Source of the DNA: Vespula vulgaris
Lineage: Eukaryota > Arthropoda > Insecta > Hymenoptera > Vespidae
NCBI RefSeq assembly: GCF_905475345.1
Contig: NC_066586.1
Span: forward strand, 372,501 to 436,500
Direction: 5' to 3'
DNA length: 64,000 bases
Shown: piece by piece, positions 48,170 to 57,740 of the stretch
Layout: each line of letters opens with the position of its first letter
Position numbering within the stretch: the first letter of the stretch is position 1
Notes under the pieces: model-generated
The model's database searches: none
Seen by the model: the letters and a program-made list of their open reading frames with translations, nothing else
What the model was told of the DNA's origin: nothing
Translations under genes and position numbers: made by a program

Positions 48170-50150
48170 TTTCAAATCTCTTTGTTTCCTCTTAATTTCC
48201 CTGTTTACTTTCTTCCCTTAACGTCTCTCACGCCTATGTCCGATTTTATTTTCTACGTGCTCACCTCGATGCGCGCACCAACACACCACTTTCCTCGGAT
48301 CTTGAGAACGGCTCCCCTGGTCCGTCCAATCGAAACGTTCGTCGTTCGCGTTCACTCGACACGAGATTTGAAAACGGTTTCGCGCGCGTACTCCGAAAGA
48401 GAGGAAGCAAAGGGAAAAGCAGCGATGCACCGTACAAAAATAACGAGCGTCGTCGTCGTCGTAGTCGGGCTAGTCTGTCTTCCCTCCCTTCTTTTCCTTG
48501 CCTTTCTCCGCTCTTCTCTTCCGTTCGCTATCACCGCGCTCCGTCCGACTCTCCCTCTATCTATCTTTCTTTCTCTCCCTCTCTCTCTCTCTCTCCCCCC
48601 GTTCGTTTCTCGTTCGTTCGTAACGAGAAGTTACTTTTTACTCCGATCAACGCACTAAAAACAGCAGCACGGGCGAGTAGGAATGGCTCGTGATACTCGA
48701 ACGATTCACCGTGCGACCGTTCCAAAAGATAGGGAAAAATGTTCGTTCGCGTTCTCGGCTGCAACTACCGGTCGTCCTCGTCGTCCTCGTCGTCGTCGTG
48801 TGCGCAACGCGCCTTCGATATTCGTTCGTTCGTTTATCCTTTTTCTTCTTTACGTGTTCGCGTAACGTCTTTCTCCTCGTCGCATCGAAATCGTTCGTAT
48901 GTCGTATGACGATGATTATCGGCGCGTTTCTAGCAAAGCGTGCGTTCCTCTATCTCTTTCCTCCTCCTTTTAACGACCGCGAAACGTAGAAGCTGACTCG
49001 AATCGTACGAGAGCGTCGTCGCGCGACTGAAGCACACTACTGACAAACAAGACCGAGAGACGCGCTCTCTGTCTCTCTCCCTCCGTCTACACGCACGCCT
49101 TTCTTCTTTCTCCCTCTTTCCGACGAAGCCGGCCGTGCTTCTTTCTCCTTCCTACTGCTATCGGCCCACCAAAGCAGCACTCTCGTACTCTTCTCTCTCT
49201 CTTTCTTTCTTTCTTTCTCTCGCTCTCTCGCTCTCGATCTCGCTCCGCGGTCTTTCCTCTCGAAGGCAAGCGCGTGCAACTACCCTCTCGCTCGTGTTAG
49301 CACTGCGACTGACTGCGACGTACTGCGACTGCGGATGCCGAAGCCGGCGCGTCGCCATGTGCCGGACGCCGGTTTTGAACGCACCCGATTGGCTGGCACG
49401 GTCACGTGGTCCCGACGCCGTTCCCCTCCGAGCTCTCGCCCGTAGCCTCGCCGGCAACCTCGCCGCCAACCTCGCCGCCGGCCGGCCCCGTTCGGCCACC
49501 TTCGCGTTCCTTCGTGTTTCCTCGTCAACCTCCGGTGGCCGCGTGCGCCGACGGCGCGCTGTGCTGCCTCCTATGTTCCTCTCTTTCTTCTTCTTCTTCC
49601 TCCTCCTCCTCCTCCTTCTCCTTCTCCTCCTCCTCCTCCTCCTCCTCCTCCTCCTCCTCCTCCTCTTCTTCTTCTTCTTCTTCCTCTTCCTCTTCCTCCT
49701 CCTCCTGCTCCTCCTCCTCTTCTTCTTCTTCTACTTCTACTTCTTCCTCCCTCCGACACTCGCTTCGCCCAACGATGTTCGCGAAGTTTCCCTACTCTCG
49801 TCGCCAAACACCCCCGCCGCACTCGGCACTGCCACCTCGTCGATGTCTCGTCGCGCCACGCCGACTATTCTCTTCCGGAGCGACGAACCCCCGCAACTCG
49901 TCGTGATACCCTTCGATCGCACCACCAACGAATATGATCTTCAACGATTCGATTTGACTAACGAAACTCGAGCGAACTCTGCGAACCAAGCCTTTTTCCT
50001 CTTTTTATCCTTGCGAATTCTCCCTTTCGCAACCCCCGCGAGCCACGCAAAGATCCAACTCGCGTGCTATCGTCGACGAGGAGGGAAATGCAACAGGAAG
50101 GAAATTTACGACTCCGTAGGAATAATAGCGATGCATCGTTGAGGTCGTAA
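48170..50150 (-). promoter_or_regulatory. mex-3 5' UTR and promoter-proximal region
   Basis: CpG-dense sequence directly upstream of the mex-3 start, with CT/TTTC tracts near 48560-48600 and 49190-49225, an ACTGCGAC-type short tandem repeat at about 49302-49335 and a 170-bp TCC/TTC tract at 49582-49750. No TATA box or exact start site could be assigned. The 335-codon plus frame over 49135-50142 is poly-Ser/Leu/Phe from the triplet repeat and is rejected as a gene. Confidence 0.45.
49582..49750. repeat. (TCC/TTC)n polypyrimidine tract
   Basis: About 170 bp of almost pure pyrimidine triplets. It is a mirror-like homopurine-homopyrimidine sequence of the kind able to form triplex DNA. Confidence 0.95.
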
Positions 50151-51823
50151 AGCTTGCTCGCATCGTTCGTGCCTCCTATCAAGCCATAAATTAAACGCAA
50201 CGTCGAGCGTACCCCAAAGGAAAGCTCTGCCGGATATCAAGAGGAGCGCGAGCTCTCGCTCCGTTAATTATTTCTTTCTCGAATCATTTTTCTCTCTTTC
50301 CAACGGGAGTCGCTACCGCTTCTTTGTCTCTCGCGTCCGTTTTCTCGTTCCGAGATAAAAAGAAAAGCGAGATTATAACGATGATTCGATAAGTCGACGA
50401 CAAGTTTTCAGCGTCGTGTAAAGCGTTGACAAATTTGCGGTGGAAATTCTCTCTCTTCTGGAATAGTAGCCCTAACTCGGAGCAAAGTTAATGGAATTAC
50501 TTCGATTCGTGGTTAACGGACGAAGGAGTAAAACGAGAACTCGAAATCGTCCGACGATTCGACCGAGTTAAGTTTCATCGATCCATCGTCGTTTAATTCG
50601 ACGTCGGTATCTTCCTTACCTTCGTAAAAAACGCATAAATTAAGGTAGAAGAGTTCGATGAGATAATTCGACTAGAAGCTAATACGTTCCTTTTCGTGTT
50701 ATTTTTAGGAACGTAGATAGTCGTGGAAAAATACGCGAAGGCGTATACCTGCGATCCAGCCTTCTCTCGAGTCGCCAGTTCGACCAGGCAACAACACCTG
50801 TTCGGCTAGCGGTTTTGTTAAGTAAGAGAAAACTGAGAATTTGGCTAAAACGATGCAGAGAAAAGGACGATGGACCTTGAACCAAGGTGCAAGCCGTGTC
50901 TCATTGTTCTCTGCCGACGACCCTTCGTTTTCTCTTCTATTCTCTTTTCTTTTCGTACGGTCGCTCGTTCGTTCAGCCTTCGACTTTTCCCTGAAACCAA
51001 CGGCTTTTATCTCTCCTAGGTAGAACCGTTCCTTTTCTCCCCGGGCTAAAAGACTCTTATTTTGATGAGAAACGTATTTGCATCGAGTCGAGATGAAAAT
51101 CGATAACCCGTGGCTCGCACGTTCGCGTATACGCGAGCGGGACGAGAGCGTCTCTCGTAAGCGAAATTATTTCGCGAATAAATAAATCCGCGGCCGATCG
51201 TTGAAAATTCGATGAAATTAATCCAACAACGTTGTCGGCAGCCACGACAAACGCATTATAGGGCAACGTTCGAAAATTGGAGCGGGCATCGATTCGCGCT
51301 GCTTCGCGCTTTGTGATTTCTCGAAAACGCGTGACGCTAATACGGGAGCGAATCATCGCGTTAGATATTTATCGGAGAGATATTCGATTACTTTTACGTA
51401 TCCGTGGCAATACATGGGATTTATGGTTTCGCATCGGTTTACATAAATTTCATGAAAATATTCAATATTTATGGTATCATCGCGTTGGCGTCAGGCAAAA
51501 CTACGATCGCGCGACGAGCAAGCTTCCCCGTCGTCCCGTATTTCGCGAATCTCTTTTCGACTTTCCATTCCATAACGACTCTTGTTCGATCCTTTGGAAA
51601 CGGAACGTACCTATCGTTCGTGAACGAGACAACACGTTCGAAGGAATTATGGCGAAAGAGTAATGAAACGAAAAACGCGGATTATCGGCACCTAATTAAC
51701 CACGCGATAAGAGATAATAGGAACATAGAAAATAAGATAAGATGGAAATAAGAAAAAGGAGTAAAAGAGAAAGATTCATTGAATTTCACGATCGGATTCG
51801 GTCGAGCGAGCAAAGGCACGATT

Positions 51824-51865
51824 CGAGCGACTAGCCGAGCGACTAGCCGAGCGACTAGCCGAGCG
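51824..51865. repeat. 12-bp minisatellite, 3.5 copies
   Basis: Three exact copies of CGAGCGACTAGC plus a half copy. Confidence 0.9.
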
Positions 51866-53893
51866 GCCGATTTTGTTTCTCCTCGCTCGTCCGATCCAAC
51901 GACCCGTGGTGCGTCTCTTTCTCTCGTTCTCTCTCAAGGCTGTCTCGGGACGCCACCTTTTGCCCAGGGGAGCACCTGCCGAGCGTTCTCGCGCTCCTAC
52001 CTCCTCACCCGCTCGTAAATACCCCCGAGTTATCGTGTTTTCGAAGCTCGTTACGAGCCGTACCGATGTTTCCGTGGCTTCCTCCTCCTCGTCGATGCTT
52101 CCTCGAGCTCTCCTCTCGAACGAACCACGAGCGGAGTCGCGAAATAATACGAGCTTCGTCGTTCGGAATCAGCCAGCAGCATCGTCGGCGATACTATAAA
52201 AGCCCTTTTGTTCCCGGCCGATGTATCCTCCGATATCGATGCGCAGGCATAAGCGATCCGCCCGACTCTTCTCTTCGGCTAAAATCGAGGAAAACAAAGG
52301 AACATTATCGCGCTCGACGATACGATTTGAATTTCGTCAGAAGATAAGATACGTGTACGATGTAAGACGTACGAAGATCGTGACAAACGAAAAGGACTTT
52401 ATTACTCATAACGGTACCGACTTTTCAAACGCTGTATTAATAAACGTTATTGAATCTTGTCGCGCCGGGACGAATCATAAATCTCAACGAGAAATAGGTA
52501 AATGTTATTAGTCAAAGTTTCGCTCGAAGGTAATCAGTTATCAAGACCTACTCGTCGTCGCAACAAAACAAATGAATCATTCCTTTCCCCCGTGATCCCT
52601 CTCTCTTTTCGAAGAAGATTGTTTTCCAAAACATCGGATGCGTTATCGACTTTGTCAGATGTGAAAAATAAGACGAGTATGAATAAGACGGAGGGGTTAA
52701 AGGGACTCTGAACCTTTGGAAATAGTTGCCTTCTCGCGACGGCGCGCCGATCTGGCTCCTCTTCGGCGTCCAGCGTATTTTTAGCGCGTGCAACCGGTTG
52801 CCTTCCACGGCGATCATTGTCGTTGCTTTGCAAAAGCGCTCCCAAGAGCCGGCCCTCCCGTCCTCGGCAAGGTGTGCAAAGCCGATGTAGCGCTGGCGCG
52901 GCGCTGAATCGCTTTCGCGCGACCGTGCGAGAGAACATTTCTTTCGATTTCGATCGAGCGGGGTGTAACAACGCGGGAGAACCGCATTGCTGGCCTCTGA
53001 GTCGGCTGCCGTCTGACAATGAGTCGCTTCTAGCCGTACCGACGAAGACGACGACGAACTGGGAAGCTTCTCCTCTCGATAACGACAGACGATCGTCCTT
53101 TCTCCTTGCGTAGCGTTTATCGTTTAATCTCGTATCGACGAGAATTTACCAAACGCGTATCATCAGCGCGTGCATTCTATTTTCGTAACGAACGTTTAGA
53201 TCTAATCGTATTGAAAATTGCTAAGGTATAAACGCCATCACGGTGATTAATTTTTTTTTTTATAATTAATATTCGATCGTTTGTTACTTTAAACGATCAC
53301 GGACAAACGCGCGATCTAATGCACGCATTCGAGTTTTCATTGCTCGCGAGACGGGTCTTTGTAGGAGTGAGAGAGAGAGAGAGAGGGACAGACAGACAAA
53401 CCGCCGAGAAGAGGGTTTCGGTCAGAGACGCTCTCGGCCATGCTCTCCGTCGCGGGAGGCCACACGATTTTGCGGGTAACCGGATATTAAGCGATAGTCG
53501 ATCGATATCTCGATAATTCGCTCTCCCGGATAGATGCATCGTTGCGTTCGCAATCTCTAGGACGTCCTCGACCTTGTCCCCTCCTCCTCCTCCTCCTCCT
53601 TTGAGTCGTTATATTTCGACGACGATCGGACGTTTTTTTAATGAAATATAACGTCCTTTTTGTCTTTAATAAAGCGAGATCAAAGAAATCGCTCGAGTTT
53701 AATAAAACATTATTCTCCTTTGTTTCTGAAAGCTAATGGAGATGGCTTTTGAATCATTCTACGATTTAAACGTTATTTATTTTCTAATGCGCCGCGAGAC
53801 GAGTGCATACAGCACGTAAATTTTTCTTACGTTCGGAAGGTTTCTTGCGACACCCTTGCTGGTGTCTGGAGTCTGTGGCACGAGAAGGGGAAG

Positions 53894-53957
53894 AAAAGAA
53901 AGAGAGAGAGAGAGAAAGAGAGGAGGGAGGTAGAGAGGGAGAGAGAGAGAGAGAGAG
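53894..53957. repeat. (GA)n-rich tract
   Basis: GA repeat interrupted by AAAG and GGGAGG. A (TCC)8 run lies at 53578-53602. Confidence 0.9.
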
Positions 53958-56900
53958 TGGTAGTCTTCGATCGAAAGAAGAACTTGGTTGTAGGAGAAGC
54001 GAAAGGCGGAGGGTCGAATGGAGACGACGAAGAAACGTAGAAAAGGGAGCGCGAGCGAACGTCGAGAGAAGAGGGCCGCTTTTCAGACGGTTCAATAGAT
54101 TTCGATCTTTTTTCTGCGCTCGAAACGGAACGGGACAACAATGGAGCCAGACGGAAAGCGAGAGCGGTCTTTAAGCTTTCCTATGTACGCTCGATAAATA
54201 AAAACGTCCTGGGTATATAAAATATGTATACATATATGTAGGTAGCTATACGTATATATTTTGTTATATAAAATATCGAGACCGTAAAAAGAAATTTTAT
54301 CTTTGAAGAATATTAATATCGTTATACCTATATCGAAAATCGTTAGGCGTTTTCCTATGTAAAGACGCTACATAGAAGTTTCGTTGTGTGGGCCCGTAAA
54401 ACGGGAAAAGGGAAACAAATGGAAGGTAGAGAAAAGATTTCGAGATAGGTCCCAAGAGCGGAGGCTGCGGAAAGCGTGGCGTTCCGTGTTCGAGCGAAAA
54501 GCCACGGCTATGCGTGCGTGCATTCTCTCTTCTTTCTCTTCTCTTCCCTTCCCTACCCTACCCCTCCTCATCCCTCATCCCTCTTGCCTCCGGACCCCTC
54601 TCCCTCTCCTCTCTCGCGCAGCCTACGAGAGAGAAAGTCAGTCGACATCGATTACGTGTTGCCAGTTGGGAGTCGAAGGTCCCCCAGCTGTTCTTCCGTC
54701 GAGAGACCGATGGACCAACGCCTCCTTTAAAGAACGTCGATTTTTCACGTCTTTCGGGTATGTCGGCTGCGAGAGAGTCCACTCTTCGAGAGATGACATA
54801 CGCCAAACAATGAACTCTTCTAGGAAGATTGAAATAGACGGTAAAGGATCGATAAAATAAAACTTTACGATCTCGAGACAGCCATGTGACCCGTACTATC
54901 CTCCTTCCGACGTGTCTACGTCTTATTTTCGTTCTTTCACGTACGAGTCGACTCGAACGTTATCAAAGATCGATTACATTGCGTAATGAGAAAATAATGA
55001 GAAAAAAATGTGTGCGCCCATTTAACGATTCGTTTTCGATCGACTCGCTTCCTTCGCATTTGCACGTATCGGCTTCGGTATTATTTTCGTGCCGTTACGA
55101 ACGAACGGTGCTGCCGTTGACTGCCATTCCCAAGAGACAGATGTTTCGTGAAAAATCGTGCTCGCTTCCGGTCGGCTCGAGACTTCGAGGCGAACGCCTA
55201 TGTACCCGCTGGTCAACTCGGTCAGCTCGTTCGACTTCCGTCGGTCGAACGCCTGCTCGAAAGATCGATAACGCTTCGTTCTACAGTTCGCTCTATTTAT
55301 ATGCGAGTATCGCACGAGACGGATTATATTCTCCATTAACTTCGTTTCCTCTTTCCGGAGGAAAAAAAACAAGGGAGAAGCGAAAAAAGTTACAAAGTTG
55401 CGTCTAATCGGGCTCAGAATTTCGATCATTTAATCATTTTCTTTTTTCTTCCGCTATTTCCTATACTTGATTAAGCCTACGTCGGAATATTTGTCTTCCT
55501 TAAGAAAGAACAATAAATCAATTCCGGCTAACGAACCATTTGTACCGAGTATCGCTATCGAGAAAAACACGATGTTCCTCGAAATTGGGCACCCCGACGT
55601 CTTTTCTCGTGCTCATCAGCCTCGAGCTAATCCATTCGATCCTAGCAAGGAGAAAGCTAGGGGTAGTGGAATGAGAACGAATCGCGTCGGACCGTAGGGT
55701 GTCGCGTACGTCGCTACGATGCGGGTTTTCCGCCATTATAGAGCCAATAGAGCTACAATTTACTCGTCCTTCTTTCGACTTTAATATTTGTACGTGCTCG
55801 CATAGACGCACACACGTAAGAAGGTAGATTGAAATGGGGAAGAAATGGAACGAGTCGCAAAGATTTAAAAATGGTGCAGGCCGAGGGTAAGGAACGATCT
55901 GGTTCGATCGCGACGTCGAGGAGGAAAAAGGGCGAGCCTTTTGGCGAAACAGCACGGGGAAACAGCTGTTGGACGATGATGGTGAGAAAAGGACGACGAG
56001 GTTGAGGGCCTCGAAGAGTACGAAGAGGGAGAGAGAGGAAAAAAAGAAGGTTACCACCTGGCTTACCTGGCTGTTCGTTCTGGCTTACCTGAAAAGCTGG
56101 CGATACGCCATTGTACGTACTATATACCTATTATATACCTGGGGGCCTCGGGTATTTCTTTTGTTGACGAGTTGAGCTCCGAACGAAGGCACCTCGTCTA
56201 CCCGTTCCCAGACGATGGCACGAGTCTCTCCTTCTCCCACTCTCTTTTTCATTTTATCCTCTCTTGCTAAGGCACAACAACGCGAGTTCACTCTTCTTCT
56301 CTTATTCTTATTCGTCTTCCCTACGTACGCGAAATAGTTTTTTTTTTCTTTTTTTGAAACGATTCGAAAAAAGTCGTTCTCTTCTTTTCGCGCTTCTCTT
56401 CTGTCTCCGTCTAGCCGTGAGACCTTCTTACCCGTCGTTGTTCGAGCGTAACGTCGTTCGCAAGAAAAAAAGAGCTTTATTGACCCGGGCTCGTTCGCCC
56501 TGATCGTCGAGTACCGACGATTTCACTCTAGGTACACTTTCTTTCTCTCTCTCTCTCTCTTTGTGTATGAGATCGCCCTTCTCGTCTTCTCTTTCTCTCT
56601 CGTTTGCGTCACTCGACGAGAATTGCGAAGAAAGATCGAGTCGTTGCTAAAGAGCCAAGTCCTACAACGTAATAATAAATATGCCGTTCTCTTCCACACC
56701 CCATTTCGTTCTTTCTCATGTTCCATCTTTTCCTTCGCTCTAATTATATACGTAATCGCGACGAGACTTTGACAAGAGTCTACGTTTTATTTCCGATTAC
56801 TGCAAGTCGAGTTTTTCTTGCTCGCATCTAAAGCGTTCTCCAACGAATCGTTTCATTTCTATCGCGTTTAGTCTTGAAATATTTAGAGTAGTTTGATCGA

Positions 56901-57454
56901 TTTTAAACGCTGTTGTCTACCTCTCAGCAATAGCGTCTACCTCTTCTCCTTCCTTTCGCTTTATTTCCTTCAATCTCCCTTATATCTTCTTTCTTTTTCT
57001 TGGCTTGTACCAGAACAAGATCGAATTTCCTACTACACGCTCGATCGTTTACGACAATATCGGATTACGAGTGGTTGTCCTTAGCGCTTTCCAACATGAA
57101 CGATTTCAATCTGATTAATTTGATCTTTCTTTCGTGCAACTCAGCTGAAGGAAGTTTAATGACCTAGAATCCGATTGCGTGTGCATCTTTCTTCGAATGT
57201 TGCGTCTCGTATTTGCGAGACATTACGTTGCGTTGCCTGGTAATGCCAGACGAGAAAGTTGCTGGATGGAATATTAAATGTTGCGATAGCGACCAGTTAA
57301 CGAAAGTAAGGACGCATTAATCAGAATGTTAACGTAATAGATTACAAATCGTGGTTTTTCCGTCGAGATAAAGCGTTCGTCCGAAAGGCATCGACTTAAG
57401 ACTAAATTAACACATAAGAAACGTTTCGCCTCGATCTCCGCCCCTTTTCTTTTC

Positions 57455-57551
57455 GATCTTTCTTAGTTTTTCTTTTCTTTTTTTCTTTTTTCTTTTTTTT
57501 TCTTTCTTTCTTTCTTTCTTTCTCTCTCTCTCTCTCTTTTTTTTTTTTTAT
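57455..57551. repeat. Polypyrimidine tract, T/C and (TTTC)n
   Basis: Nearly 100 bp of T and C, including TTTC tetramers and a CT run. It sits just past the MBD2/3 poly(A) signal, that is, purine-rich and A-rich on the sense strand. Confidence 0.9.
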
Positions 57552-57557
57552 AAAACA

Positions 57558-57563
57558 TTTATT
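57558..57563 (-). other. Polyadenylation signal of MBD2/3
   Basis: AATAAA on the minus strand, about 80 bp past the MBD2/3 stop codon, implying a very short 3' UTR. Confidence 0.7.
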
Positions 57564-57641
57564 ATAAAAACTGATGCGTGATATAAATTAAAACGAACTT
57601 AAAACTAAAGAATGTATTATCGATAATATGGCTAACAGACT

Positions 57642-57740
57642 TTACGTAGGCATCCCTCGTAGCGCCTCTTGCAATTTTTTTCTCGCTAGTGCTACACGAT
57701 CCTCTTGTCGCTTGATGTCTTCGTCCGCTATGGAAACAGC
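57642..57740 (-). CDS. MBD2/3: MBD2/3, last coding exon (coiled coil)
   Basis: 32 codons and a TAA stop at 57642-57644, starting AVSIADEDIKRQ after an acceptor ending AAAG. Phase 0. Confidence 0.93.
   Translation of the reverse strand, partial: AVSIADEDIKRQEDRVALARKKLQEALRGMPT

Larger units (their letters stand above)
50150..57450. other. Intergenic region between MBD2/3 and mex-3
   Basis: No gene recognised. Contents are a 12-bp minisatellite at 51824-51865, a GC-rich block at about 52720-53110, (TCC)8 at 53578-53602, GA tracts at 53894-53957 and paired donor-like sites near 56061-56093. It may contain non-coding 5' exons of mex-3, which cannot be identified from sequence alone. Confidence 0.55.

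Noticed and set aside
48170..48175. mex-3 start two codons upstream (TTG)
   Set aside because: Not an ATG; the family start is at the following MPTSLF.
49135..50142. 335-codon plus-strand frame upstream of mex-3
   Set aside because: Its middle is poly-Ser/Leu/Phe from the TCC/TTC tract and the rest has no domain or splice context; it is a repeat artefact.
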